Shown here: in pieces, positions 1 to 8,172 of the stretch
Numbering within the stretch: the first letter of the stretch is position 1
How the letters are laid out: each line of letters opens with the position of its first letter
Translations under genes and position numbers: made by a program
From: Cognatishimia activa
GTDB taxonomy: Bacteria > Pseudomonadota > Alphaproteobacteria > Rhodobacterales > Rhodobacteraceae
DNA length: 64,000 nucleotides
Direction: 5' to 3'
Assembly (NCBI RefSeq): GCF_017798205.1
Contig: NZ_CP060010.1
Coordinates: forward strand, 992,001 to 1,056,000
The notes under the pieces: model-generated
What the model was told of the DNA's origin: nothing
Databases searched by the model: none
Seen by the model: only the letters and a program-made list of their open reading frames with translations

Positions 1-174
1 TGCGTAGCGGTCGAGAACGGCTTCGGCCAAAGCAATGCCGGACACTTCACCTTCCACATCCAAGAGCGCATGGCACATCTCTTCAATGGACCGAGACTGA
101 AGCGCACTGCCTTTTGACCCCCGCCGCTCAAATAGTGTCTGCACAATATCTGCAAAGGTGCTGCGACCCGACAT
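1..174 (-). CDS. Malonyl-CoA decarboxylase, N-terminal fragment (runs off the window)
   Basis: The first 58 codons of a minus-strand gene are present, from ATG at 174 to the window edge. The peptide begins MSGRSTFADIVQTLFERRG and continues through a segment with EGEVSGIALAEAVLDRYA. That acidic-GE-SGIALA-Y pattern resembles the N-terminal helical domain of malonyl-CoA decarboxylases, which convert malonyl-CoA to acetyl-CoA. It starts 8 bases after the stop of the YciI-like gene, so the two are probably co-transcribed. No strong ribosome binding site is visible. The catalytic GNAT-like C-terminal domain lies outside the window, so the family call rests on the short N-terminus alone. Confidence 0.5.
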   Translation of the reverse strand, partial: MSGRSTFADIVQTLFERRGSKGSALQSRSIEEMCHALLDVEGEVSGIALAEAVLDRYA

Positions 175-182
175 GGCAGGTT

Positions 183-569
183 CTAACCCAATTGAACCGT
201 TTGCGCGGACAGCTTGACCGACAGAGACAAGCTGCCCTCATTGATCAGCCAGCGTCGAAGCGTGAAGCTGCGCGCGCCTTTGGAATGCATTGGGTCATTT
301 TCGGCCAGACTGCGCGCGACATTCAGGCTTTCGGCACGATAAATGATTAGCCCAACACCCTGCATTTGATCACCTGTCTCATCAGACATGGGCCCTGCAA
401 GGAATAGATTTCCAGCTGCCTCTTGCTCTGCCTGATACGCCAGATGCTCTGGCAACACCGCCCTGACCTCTTCCGGCGATCCGACCGGCGTTGACTGCAC
501 CACATAAAGCTCATGAGCGAGCGCTCCGCGTGCTTTGGCCTCGGTCTTGTAGTCATTCCAAAGGGGCAT
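183..569 (-). CDS. YciI-like domain protein
   Basis: A 128-residue soluble protein. The segment ELYVVQSTPVGSPEEVRAVLPEHLAYQ followed by NLFLAGPMSDETGDQMQGVGLIIYRAES is the ferredoxin-like fold typical of YCII-related proteins. The AGPM turn and the late acidic SLAENDPMH stretch are characteristic. The biochemical role of most members is unknown; some relatives are dehalogenase-like or accessory catabolic proteins. It is divergent from the FAH-family gene at 662 and upstream of the malonyl-CoA decarboxylase fragment. The call is by fold motif; function is not inferred. Confidence 0.75.
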   Translation of the reverse strand: MPLWNDYKTEAKARGALAHELYVVQSTPVGSPEEVRAVLPEHLAYQAEQEAAGNLFLAGPMSDETGDQMQGVGLIIYRAESLNVARSLAENDPMHSKGARSFTLRRWLINEGSLSLSVKLSAQTVQLG

Positions 570-661
570 ACCGACCTCCTGCGTGATTTAAAAAAATCGA
601 TTTTATTTGACTTAGGGATTTTTTATCGTCAAAAAGTGAGTCGATCAACAGGGAGTTTTCT
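570..661. promoter_or_regulatory. Divergent promoter region with ATCGAT-centred AT-rich palindrome
   Basis: This 92-base spacer separates the divergent YciI-like gene and the FAH-led operon. Positions 590-608 hold a run of A residues, ATCGAT (596-601) and a TTTTATTT arm, giving a near-palindrome. A closely similar element with ATCGAT at 7216-7221 lies in front of the GntR/FCD regulator of this cluster. I infer a shared operator for that regulator. An AGGGAG ribosome binding site precedes the ATG at 662. Confidence 0.45.
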
Positions 662-1552
662 ATGCGTTTTCTCGTTGGAACAATCGGACCCACTCAGAGT
701 GTTTTCGCCGTAAACGGAGACATGGCCGTTAATCTGACCGAAGCTGTTCCAGCCATCGGAAGGGATCTCGCAGCACTCACGGCCTCTGATGATCTCATGG
801 CGCAGGCCAAAGAGATTGCCGAAACTCGGACAGGGGATGCGGTCCCAGTTTCGGCAATCACGCCTGCCTTGCCGATCGCACGCCCGCCATCGGTTCTATG
901 CCTTGGCCTGAACTACATCGAACACATCAAAGAGGGCGGCTATGACATTCCGGACTATCCGGCGATGTTCATCCGCACGCCCAATTCGATCATGGCAGCC
1001 GGCGCGCCGATGGTGCGCCCTGCCTGCTCTGAAACGCTCGACTATGAGGCCGAGATGATGATCATCATCGGCAAAGGTGGGCGGCATATCTCCGAGGAAA
1101 CCGCCCTAGAACATGTCTTTGGATACACCGTCTTCAACGACGGCTCCGTACGCGAATATCAGCGCAAAACTCACCAATGGACGCCCGGTAAGAACTTTGA
1201 TGATACCGGCGCGATTGGGCCTTACGTCGTCACGCCCGATGAGCTGCCTGAGGGCGGAAAGGGTCTGAAAATCGAGAGCCGTGTTGGCTCGGAAATTCTG
1301 CAGTCCTCCAATACGTCGAATATGATCTGGTCCGTGGCCCAAACCATCGCGATCATGTCTCAGTTCAAGACACTCGAAGTCGGCGACCACATCGCGCTTG
1401 GAACGCCTCCGGGTGTGGGACACGCCAAGAAGCCCGGCCCACGCTGGCTGCGCCCTGGTGAAACTGTGGATATCGAGATCGAAGGTATTGGCATCTGTTC
1501 CAGTCCCATCGTCGCCGAAGAGTCCATGACCAAGACCGAGGCGGCTGAATAA
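662..1552 (+). CDS. Fumarylacetoacetate hydrolase (FAH) family protein
   Basis: A 296-residue enzyme of the FAH / 2-hydroxyhepta-2,4-diene-1,7-dioate isomerase superfamily, which cleaves or isomerises C-C bonds in aromatic breakdown. The signature is clear: LCLGLNYIEHIKEGG, then PAMFIRTPNSIM, and the metal-binding pattern LDYEAEMMIIIGKGGR with E residues. Later come GYTVFNDGSVREYQRK, GKNFDDTGAIGPYVVT and GDHIALGTPPGVGHAKKPG. The start is fixed by AGGGAG 8 bases upstream. It opens an operon with a nitroreductase, OsmC, a TRAP transporter and a ring-cleavage dioxygenase, so it probably acts on a ring-cleavage product. The exact substrate cannot be read. Confidence 0.88.
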   Translation: MRFLVGTIGPTQSVFAVNGDMAVNLTEAVPAIGRDLAALTASDDLMAQAKEIAETRTGDAVPVSAITPALPIARPPSVLCLGLNYIEHIKEGGYDIPDYPAMFIRTPNSIMAAGAPMVRPACSETLDYEAEMMIIIGKGGRHISEETALEHVFGYTVFNDGSVREYQRKTHQWTPGKNFDDTGAIGPYVVTPDELPEGGKGLKIESRVGSEILQSSNTSNMIWSVAQTIAIMSQFKTLEVGDHIALGTPPGVGHAKKPGPRWLRPGETVDIEIEGIGICSSPIVAEESMTKTEAAE

Positions 1553-2215
1553 ATGACCACAGACGCGCCTACTCTGGATCACGCACGACAGGCCGCGCAG
1601 CAAGCGGTGCGGGACTTGCGCTCGCGCGTGACGCGACTGGGGGATGGCGAAATCGATCTGATTCTGCGGGATGCGCGCTCGCATTACGCGTGGACTGACA
1701 GGCAGGTGCCCGACACCATCCTGCGCGCGCTGTTTGAGATCACGATCCAAGGCCCCACCAGCATGAACACCTGCCCCGCTCGGTTCATCTTTGTAAAAAG
1801 CGACACGGCCAAGGATCGACTGGCGAAGTCTTTGAAAGCAAAGAATATCGACAAAATGCGCGCCGCACCAATGACGGTAATCATCGCGTGGGATCCGCTT
1901 TACTGGCAACGTCTGGACTTCTTATTCCCGCATGAGGATCGCAAGCCGCTGTTTGCCGGAAACGAGACTTATGCCCACGACACCGCCTATCGCAATTCCA
2001 CCCTGCAGGGGGCGTATTTCATGATCGCCGCCCGCGCCTTGGGCTTGGACGTTGGCGCGATGTCTGGCTTCTCTAACGAGATCGTGGATCAGGAATTTTT
2101 CAGCGAAAACGGATGGAAATCGAATTTCCTCTGCAATTTCGGCTATGCTGATGAAACCGCATTGTTCCAAAAACTCCCGCGGTTCTCCTTTGATGACGTC
2201 TGCGAGGTAATCTAG
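1553..2215 (+). CDS. Nitroreductase family protein
   Basis: A 220-residue FMN-dependent nitroreductase-fold protein. PGPTSMNTCPARFIFVKS-like sequence (IQGPTSMNTCPARFIFV) is the usual FMN-binding N-terminal motif, and AYRNSTLQGAYFMIAARALGLDVGAMSGF is the canonical later region of the RutE/HadB-like subgroup. The ATG directly abuts the stop of the FAH gene, so the two are translated together. In RutE-type proteins the reduction target is a small aldehyde-like product, so a real nitro substrate is not implied. Its place beside a dioxygenase suggests reduction of an intermediate of the same pathway. Confidence 0.85.
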   Translation: MTTDAPTLDHARQAAQQAVRDLRSRVTRLGDGEIDLILRDARSHYAWTDRQVPDTILRALFEITIQGPTSMNTCPARFIFVKSDTAKDRLAKSLKAKNIDKMRAAPMTVIIAWDPLYWQRLDFLFPHEDRKPLFAGNETYAHDTAYRNSTLQGAYFMIAARALGLDVGAMSGFSNEIVDQEFFSENGWKSNFLCNFGYADETALFQKLPRFSFDDVCEVI

Positions 2216-2217
2216 CC

Positions 2218-2673
2218 ATGGCGATCAGACAAAAGACAGTGATGACGATCAAACTGGCAGGGCGTGGCACAAACCACTCTCGCAGCGAGGCCCATGTGCG
2301 CGATCTGGTTCAGGTCGTGGACGAGCCGATCGAGCGTGGCGGCACCAACGAAGGCCTTGCGCCAACCGAAACAGCCTTTTCCGCGTTGATCGGCTGCACC
2401 AATGTCATCGGTCACAAATGCGCCGCCAAACTGGGCGTCGATATCGGAGATCTGGACTTCGCGATGGAGGTCGATTTCGACCGTCGCGGCGTCCTTTTGA
2501 TGGAAGAAGTGGAGGTGCCGTTCAAAGCCATCCGCCTCTCTGTCACATCCAAAGGCAGTGCCACCGCAGAAGAGCTTCAGCGCGTGGCAGAGGAGACTGC
2601 CAAATATTGTCCAATCGCAAAACTCTATGAAAACGCGGGCACTGAGCTGACCGTGACTTGGGAGAGCGGCTGA
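2218..2673 (+). CDS. OsmC family protein
   Basis: A 151-residue protein with the OsmC/Ohr fold. ETAFSALIGCTNVIGHKCAAKLG contains the conserved first redox cysteine, and a second cysteine lies in AEETAKYCPIAKLYENAGTELTVTWE. Family members reduce organic hydroperoxides using this cysteine pair. It begins 2 bases after the nitroreductase stop, so it is in the same operon. A role in detoxifying by-products of aromatic ring chemistry is an inference from position. Confidence 0.85.
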   Translation: MAIRQKTVMTIKLAGRGTNHSRSEAHVRDLVQVVDEPIERGGTNEGLAPTETAFSALIGCTNVIGHKCAAKLGVDIGDLDFAMEVDFDRRGVLLMEEVEVPFKAIRLSVTSKGSATAEELQRVAEETAKYCPIAKLYENAGTELTVTWESG

Positions 2674-2709
2674 CGGGCAAGTTTACGTAATGGTACTGGG
2701 AGGAGAACT

Positions 2710-3792
2710 ATGACGACATTCAAATCAACGGCCTTTGGCCTGGCGCTTGCGACGCTCGTCGCGGCTCCGGCCTTTGCGACAGAGACGATCAAAGCGGTCG
2801 TGATCGACGGCTATCCGGCGCGGGCGCTCTGGGTGAAAGAGTTCACGAACTTCTTTATCCCCGAAGTCGACAAACGCCTTGCGATGACCGGCAACTACAA
2901 GATGGACTGGCAAGAAAGCTATGGCGGCACGATCGTGAAGCCAAAAGGCGTTCTTGAGGGCGTTAAGCTGGGGCTGGGCGACATCGGCATCGTGACCACG
3001 ATCTTCCACAACTCGAAACTACCAAGTCAGGCGATTTCTGCGGCGACGCCGTTCATTGCGGCAGACGCGCGTGCGGTTGCGAAAGCGGTCGATGAGATCG
3101 CCAAGGAATTCCCCGCGATGCAAGCGGAATTTGACAAGCAGAACCAGGTCTATCTGGCGACCGGCGTCGTTCTGGACACCTACCAGGTCTTCTCGCGCAA
3201 CCCGATCAACTCGCTGTCTGATCTTGAAGGCAGCAAAGTCGCCGGCGCGGGTATGAACCTGCGGTACCTTGAAGGCATCGAAGGCGCAGCCGGTGTTCGC
3301 GGCGGTCTGACAGACTTCTACAACATGGTCCAAACGGGCCTTGTGGATCACGCAATGCTTTGGCCTGAGGCCGCCAAGACCTTCAAGATCGCAGAGGTCG
3401 CACCTTACATGCTGCGCGCTGATCTGGGGGCTGTGAACTCCAAGACCATCACGGTCAACAAAGACTATTGGGCGAAGCTTCCGGATGAGGTCAAAGACGT
3501 GCTTCTTGAGGTCGCCGTTGCCTATCGCGACCATGTTGCGGGCATCGCTATGGACCGCGCGGAGGCCAGCCGTCAGGCCTATGTTGACCAAGGTGGCACC
3601 GTGGTCGAGATGGATCCAAACGAGCGTCTCGCTTGGGCCGCCAGCATGCCAAACATCGCTGCAGAATGGGCCGCAGGTCTTGACGCATCAGGCCAGCCGG
3701 GCACCGAGATGTTGAACGCCTACATGGCGAAGCTCTCTAGCGCAGGCTTCACCCCAGTCCGTGACTGGGCCGCCGAAGCGGCAACGAACTAG
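2710..3792 (+). CDS. TRAP transporter solute-binding protein (DctP family)
   Basis: A 360-residue periplasmic binding protein. An obvious signal peptide ends AAPAFA before TETIKAVVIDG. The body has TRAP-receptor landmarks: GGTIVKPKGVLEGVKLGLGDIGIV, then NPINSLSDLEGSKVAGAGMNLRYLEGIEGA and GGLTDFYNMVQTGLVDHAMLWPEA. GGAGGAGAACT precedes the ATG. It is followed at once by the DctQ and DctM homologues and then a ring-cleavage dioxygenase, so the ligand is probably an aromatic acid or a related carboxylate. The ligand is not identifiable from sequence. Confidence 0.88.
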   Translation: MTTFKSTAFGLALATLVAAPAFATETIKAVVIDGYPARALWVKEFTNFFIPEVDKRLAMTGNYKMDWQESYGGTIVKPKGVLEGVKLGLGDIGIVTTIFHNSKLPSQAISAATPFIAADARAVAKAVDEIAKEFPAMQAEFDKQNQVYLATGVVLDTYQVFSRNPINSLSDLEGSKVAGAGMNLRYLEGIEGAAGVRGGLTDFYNMVQTGLVDHAMLWPEAAKTFKIAEVAPYMLRADLGAVNSKTITVNKDYWAKLPDEVKDVLLEVAVAYRDHVAGIAMDRAEASRQAYVDQGGTVVEMDPNERLAWAASMPNIAAEWAAGLDASGQPGTEMLNAYMAKLSSAGFTPVRDWAAEAATN

Positions 3793-3801
3793 GGCCCCTT
3801 C

Positions 3802-4326
3802 GTGAAGGAGCTGATCCATAAAATCGCAAGCGGCGTGGCCATCATGGCCAACGCCGCTGGCACATTTGTCGTGGTCGGACTGATCGCCGTGGTGAGCTAT
3901 GATATCATCGCGCGCGGGATCTTTAACCGCCCGTTCTTAGGGGCTGTCGAGGTCGTACAATTCTCGATGGTGCTGATTGTTTTTCTGCAGTTGCCTGACG
4001 TGATCCGCGTTGGGCGGCTGACCCGCTCTGACGGTTTTCTCGGCCTGTTGCGCCACCGTCGCCCCGCCGCGGGGCGCATGCTGAGCCGCGTGATCGATCT
4101 GATCAGCGCGACTTTTATGGTGCTGGTCGCCATCGCAATCTGGCCCGAGTTTGTCGAGATGTGGGAGACCCGCGATTACTTTGGCGTGCCCGGCGTTTTC
4201 ACCGCGCCTTGGTGGCCTGTGAAACTCGTGATCTTTCTCAGCGCCTGTCTCTGCACCGTGCATTTCGCGCTGCATATTTTGTTCAACGCGGGCGATGACG
4301 TCCCAAGTCAGGAAAGCGGTTCATGA
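3802..4326 (+). CDS. TRAP transporter small permease (DctQ family)
   Basis: A 174-residue inner-membrane protein with four hydrophobic segments, roughly residues 16-36, 50-66, 95-116 and 136-158. The first loop has YDIIARGIFNRPFLGAVEVVQF, a DctQ hallmark. It begins with GTG 9 bases after the receptor gene and overlaps the DctM gene by four bases (ATGA), as in most TRAP operons. It forms the transport complex with the DctM protein. Confidence 0.85.
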   Translation: MKELIHKIASGVAIMANAAGTFVVVGLIAVVSYDIIARGIFNRPFLGAVEVVQFSMVLIVFLQLPDVIRVGRLTRSDGFLGLLRHRRPAAGRMLSRVIDLISATFMVLVAIAIWPEFVEMWETRDYFGVPGVFTAPWWPVKLVIFLSACLCTVHFALHILFNAGDDVPSQESGS

Positions 4327-5630
4327 GCCCAGTTGAAATTGGCCTGATTTCCATCGGCGCCATCATCTTCATGATCTATCTAGGCGTTTACATTCCGATT
4401 GCCCTTGGCGTCGTGAGCTTTGTTGCGATCTGGATCATGCGTGACAGTTACGAGCTGTCCTTTGCGCTGCTGAAAATCGCCATCGGCGACAGCGCGATGG
4501 AATATACATTTGCGACGATCCCCTTGTTCACCTTTATGGGATTAATCGTCTCTAAAGCTGGGCTTGGGGCCGATATTTACGCCGTGATGAACCAAGGGTG
4601 CCGCCGCATCACAGGTGGCATCGGCATGGCAACCGTCGGAGCAAATGCGGTCTTTGCGGCGGTCACTGGGTCTTCGATTGCCTCGGCCTCGGTGTTCTCG
4701 AAGATGTCCGTGCCAGAGATGCTCAAACACGACTACAATCCGCGTTTCGCGGTGGGCGTTGTTGCAGGATCGTCGGTCTTGGGCATGATCATTCCACCGT
4801 CGGCCATGCTGATCATCTATTCCTTTGTGGCCGAACAATCTGTCGGAGAAATGTTCCTCGCAGGCGTCGTGCCCGGACTGATGTTGGCGGCTGCTTACGT
4901 CCTGGCAATTTGGTTCATGGGGCGGTTCACACCGGCCTTCGTCGGCGGCAGCAAGATCGAAACCGAAACCCTCATGCCATGGTCCGAGATCGCGGCGAAA
5001 ACGATCCCGATCCTTGTGCTGATTGTCGTCGTGCTGGGCGGTATTTATACCGGCTGGACTACCGCCGTTGAAGCGGGGGCCGCTGGATCGCTGCTCGGCA
5101 TCCTGATCGCCGCCGTCCGAGGCCGCATCAATCTGCGCAGCTTTTGGGAAACCGTGATCGAAACTGGCCATATCACGGCAGCCATCTTGTTCCTGATCAC
5201 AGCCGCGTCGATGTACGCGCGGATGCTTGGTCTTGCAGGTCTGCCAAACGAGCTCCAGACCCTTTTGGCGACTGTGAATTTCGACTTCTTTTGGATCATG
5301 GTGATCCTCGTTGTCCTGATGCTTTTCCTTGGCACAATCCTGGACACCGCCTCGATCATCCTGATCGTGGTTCCGCTATTTCTACCTTTAATAGACTCTA
5401 TGGGCCTGAGCCTCGTGTGGTTCGGCATCGTCGCCGTTGTCGCGGCAGAAATAGGGCTTTTGACCCCGCCACTAGGTCTGAGTTGCTTCGTGATCAAAGC
5501 CACCCTGGACGATGACGGCATCAAACTGAAGGACGTCTTCCTAGGCGCCCTGCCCTTCGCCTTCGTCATGCTTTTGGTGCTGATCCTTCTGATCCGCTTC
5601 CCAGCATTGAGCCTTGCAATCCTATCCTAA
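4323..5630 (+). CDS. TRAP transporter large permease (DctM family)
   Basis: A 435-residue, highly hydrophobic protein with about 12 membrane segments, the channel subunit of a Na+-coupled TRAP importer. Family motifs include YTFATIPLFTFMGLIVSKAGL, the helical hairpin with GSSIASASVFSKMSVPEM, and SVLGMIIPPSAMLIIYSF. The C-terminal half contains EIGLLTPPLGLSCFVIKATL. Length matches the family. It is translationally coupled to the small permease. Confidence 0.92.
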   Translation: MSPVEIGLISIGAIIFMIYLGVYIPIALGVVSFVAIWIMRDSYELSFALLKIAIGDSAMEYTFATIPLFTFMGLIVSKAGLGADIYAVMNQGCRRITGGIGMATVGANAVFAAVTGSSIASASVFSKMSVPEMLKHDYNPRFAVGVVAGSSVLGMIIPPSAMLIIYSFVAEQSVGEMFLAGVVPGLMLAAAYVLAIWFMGRFTPAFVGGSKIETETLMPWSEIAAKTIPILVLIVVVLGGIYTGWTTAVEAGAAGSLLGILIAAVRGRINLRSFWETVIETGHITAAILFLITAASMYARMLGLAGLPNELQTLLATVNFDFFWIMVILVVLMLFLGTILDTASIILIVVPLFLPLIDSMGLSLVWFGIVAVVAAEIGLLTPPLGLSCFVIKATLDDDGIKLKDVFLGALPFAFVMLLVLILLIRFPALSLAILS

Positions 5631-5647
5631 CCTGAACGAGTCCTCAC

Positions 5648-6517
5648 ATGCGTAACGTCACAAAAGAGAACATCACCGATGTCTTCATGGGATACCTCGG
5701 AGACGACGTGAACCCGCGTCTGCGCGAGGTCATGGCCAGCCTTGTGAAGCACCTGCATGACTTCGCCCGCGAGGTGAATCTAACGCATGAGGAATGGAAC
5801 ACAGGCATCGCGTTCCTAGAACGCGCGGGCGAGATTTCGGACGCCGAGCGACACGAGTTTGTCCTGCTCTCTGACGTGCTTGGTCTCTCGTCCTTGGTCG
5901 ATATGCTGCACTCGACACAAGAGGGCACCTCGTCCTCAGTCCTTGGCCCCTTCCACATCTCGGGCTCTCCGCCACTGGCTGTGGGTGGCGACATGCGCAA
6001 GGATTTCGATGCGCCGGTTCTTTTGGTTGAAGGCACGGTCAAAGACACCAACGGCAACCCCATTCCGGGTGCAACTTTGGACATCTGGCAAACCGCGCCG
6101 AATGGTCTCTATTCCAGTCAGGATCCGGATCAGGACACCTATTCTTTCCACGGCCTTCAAACCGTCGGCGAGGACGGTCGCTATGCCTTCACCACCGTGC
6201 GTCCTGTGGAATACACCGTGCCCTCTGATGGCCCCGTCGGAGACATCCTGCGCGCCTGTGGGCGTCATCCGTGGCGCCCGTCTCACCTGCATTACATCGC
6301 CGAGGCGGATGGGTTCAAACCACTGGTTACAGAGGTCTTTCCCGAAGATGATCCCTACCTCGACCAAGATACCGTTTTTGGCGTGCGCGATGACCTTGTG
6401 ATGAGTTACCAACAGATGCCCGCAGGCAGCTTTCCCGAAACTGGCTTTGATCTAAGCGGTCACGTTGAGGGCGATTATCTCAAGGTCACATTCGACCTAG
6501 TTCTTGTTGCCAAATAA
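5648..6517 (+). CDS. Intradiol ring-cleavage dioxygenase (hydroxyquinol/catechol 1,2-dioxygenase family)
   Basis: A 289-residue non-haem Fe(III) dioxygenase. The N-terminal helical catechol-dioxygenase domain (about 1-95) ends in SSLVDMLHSTQEGTSSSVLGPFH. The beta core has GATLDIWQTAPNGLYSSQD with one iron-ligand tyrosine, VEYTVPSDGPVG with the second tyrosine, and WRPSHLHYIAEADGFKPL with the two histidine ligands. Such enzymes open the ring of catechol or hydroxyquinol to muconates. The gene follows DctM by 17 bases, linking uptake to ring cleavage. Its 3' end overlaps the convergent GntR gene by 21 bases. Whether the substrate is hydroxyquinol or a substituted catechol is open. Confidence 0.9.
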   Translation: MRNVTKENITDVFMGYLGDDVNPRLREVMASLVKHLHDFAREVNLTHEEWNTGIAFLERAGEISDAERHEFVLLSDVLGLSSLVDMLHSTQEGTSSSVLGPFHISGSPPLAVGGDMRKDFDAPVLLVEGTVKDTNGNPIPGATLDIWQTAPNGLYSSQDPDQDTYSFHGLQTVGEDGRYAFTTVRPVEYTVPSDGPVGDILRACGRHPWRPSHLHYIAEADGFKPLVTEVFPEDDPYLDQDTVFGVRDDLVMSYQQMPAGSFPETGFDLSGHVEGDYLKVTFDLVLVAK

Positions 6518-7192
6518 CTCGGCATTCAGCGCCGAGCCTTCACCCCAAAGCCCCGCCAAATAGGCACCCGTCAGCTGGTAGTGTTTGAACAGCCGCTCGC
6601 TCGCCATATCCCCGTCCCTCGCGACGGCGGCTTGTAGGATGCTCGCGTGCTCTTCGTCCACATCGCGCAGCTGATAATTCAACCCGCTGCCCGCCAGATA
6701 GCGATAGCGGATGTTCAAATCATAAAGCTGCGAGCAGAACTGCAGCAGGATCGGCGACGGCGCATTGGCGATAAGCGCCATGTGAAAGCCTTTGTGCAGC
6801 TCTTCGAAATCGTCGCCGCCTTTGGCCTTCACCATGCGGTGATGCGCGAGCACGACATTCTCTTCCCAGTCTTGGGTCGCGTTCGCGATGCTTTCGCGCA
6901 GGGCGAGGTCTTCGAGCGTGCGCCTGAGTAGCAGAATCTCCTGAAAGTTCTCAGCACTCACTTCGGCGGTGCGAAACCCGCGTTGATCCAAACGATCGAC
7001 CAGTTTATCCGACGTCAAAAGGCTGAGCGCCTCGCGGATCGGAGAGGCGCCCGTGTCCAGCCGTTTGCGCAGAACTTCGATCTTGAGTTTCTCGCCAGGT
7101 TTGAGGTCTCCGGTCACGATGAGGTGTCGCAAACGCCGATACGCCTGCTGCGTCGCAGAGCCGTCTGATCCGGAAATATCAAGCGCGTTCAT
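6497..7192 (-). CDS. GntR family regulator, FCD subgroup
   Basis: A regulator of about 231 residues. The N-terminal winged helix (QAYRRLRHLIVTGDLKPGEKLKIEVLRKRLDTGASPIREALSLL) has the PIREAL motif of the FadR subfamily. The C-terminal all-helical FCD ligand domain follows (LRRTLEDLALRESI, later FHMALIANAPSP). I place the start at 7192 because GAGGGAGG lies 8 bases upstream; a longer GTG reading from 7210 would overlap that site. It is convergent with the dioxygenase and divergent from the hotdog dehydratase gene. It probably represses the ring-cleavage operon in response to a pathway acid. Confidence 0.85.
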   Translation of the reverse strand: MNALDISGSDGSATQQAYRRLRHLIVTGDLKPGEKLKIEVLRKRLDTGASPIREALSLLTSDKLVDRLDQRGFRTAEVSAENFQEILLLRRTLEDLALRESIANATQDWEENVVLAHHRMVKAKGGDDFEELHKGFHMALIANAPSPILLQFCSQLYDLNIRYRYLAGSGLNYQLRDVDEEHASILQAAVARDGDMASERLFKHYQLTGAYLAGLWGEGSALNAELFGNKN

Positions 7193-7210
7193 CGTGTTGG
7201 CCTCCCTCAC

Positions 7211-7338
7211 AAAATATCGATTATTTTGCTTCTTCTGTCAAATAATCAACTAGCGCAAATTTCGCGGTTTCCAAGGGAAAACCACGACTTGCGACAGAGG
7301 GTTTTCGATGCAAATCTCGGGATCGCAAAGGGCAGAGT
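7211..7338. promoter_or_regulatory. Divergent promoter region with second ATCGAT operator candidate
   Basis: Between the GntR gene and the dehydratase gene, positions 7211-7227 read AAAATATCGATTATTTT, a near-palindrome centred on ATCGAT. It matches the element at 590-608 in front of the FAH-led operon. The match at two promoters of one gene cluster suggests autoregulation plus control of the catabolic operon by the same GntR protein. No -35/-10 pair was assigned. Confidence 0.45.
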
Positions 7339-8172
7339 ATGACAGACAAGCGGTACGAAAATTGGATAGGTTCCCAGAAGTCCTCGCGGGATTGGCTCGC
7401 CCCTCGACCTGCGCGGTTCATGCAGGCCACTTTGGACCGAGATCAAGACCTGCGCGACGGGGACCACTTGCCGCCTCTGTGGCATTGGCTCTACTTTTTA
7501 GAGGCAAAACCCGCCAGTGAGTTGGGGCGCGACGCGCATCCTAAGAAGGGTGGGTTTCTTCCACCAATCGATCTGCCGCGTCGAATGTGGGCGGGTGGTA
7601 GGTTCGAATTTCATGCGCCGCTCAGACTGGGGGATTGGGCCGAAAAGCGCTCGACCATTTTGAATGTTTCCGAGAAGTCGGGTCGTAGTGGGGCGCTGTG
7701 CTTTGTCACTGTCCAACACGAAATCTTCCAACAGGACCGGCTCTGCCTGATTGAAGAACACGACATCGTCTATCGCGAAGACCCTGCCCCCGGATCCCCG
7801 AATCCAGCGAAGCAAAAAGCGCCGGAGAGCCATGAGTTTTCGCGCAGCGTCACCCCTAAGGAAGTCATGCTCTTCCGCTATTCGGCCCTAATGTTTAACG
7901 GTCACCGCATCCACTATGACGTAGACTACGCGCGCGATGTCGAGGGGTATGACGGGCTGGTTTTTCACGGCCCCCTTACGGCCACGCTTTTGGTGGATCT
8001 CGCCTGCGCAGAGACGGGTCGCCACCCCAAGTCCTTTTCGTTTCGCGGAGTTTCCCCGCTGGCAGGCATGCAGCCGTTTTACATCCAGGGCACCAAGTCT
8101 GGGTCAACTCTCGACCTTTGGGCCAAAACCGCGGGCGGGGATCTGGCGATGTCGGCTCAGGCCGTTTTTTGA
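7339..8172 (+). CDS. Hotdog-fold dehydratase, mesaconyl-C4-CoA hydratase / FAS1-like family
   Basis: A 277-residue protein with two tandem hotdog domains. The N-terminal half (PPLWHWLYFLEA, then GGFLPPIDLPRRMWAGGRFEFHAPLRLGD) is the FAS1-like dehydratase pattern. The C-terminal MaoC-like half has FRYSALMFNGHRIHYDVDYARDVEGYDGLVFHGPLTATLLVDL, where the D/H hydratase residues lie. The same layout occurs in mesaconyl-C4-CoA hydratase and HTD2-like (3R)-enoyl thioester hydratases. It overlaps the 3' end of the LacI gene by 16 bases. The link to either neighbouring pathway is uncertain. Confidence 0.8.
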   Translation: MTDKRYENWIGSQKSSRDWLAPRPARFMQATLDRDQDLRDGDHLPPLWHWLYFLEAKPASELGRDAHPKKGGFLPPIDLPRRMWAGGRFEFHAPLRLGDWAEKRSTILNVSEKSGRSGALCFVTVQHEIFQQDRLCLIEEHDIVYREDPAPGSPNPAKQKAPESHEFSRSVTPKEVMLFRYSALMFNGHRIHYDVDYARDVEGYDGLVFHGPLTATLLVDLACAETGRHPKSFSFRGVSPLAGMQPFYIQGTKSGSTLDLWAKTAGGDLAMSAQAVF

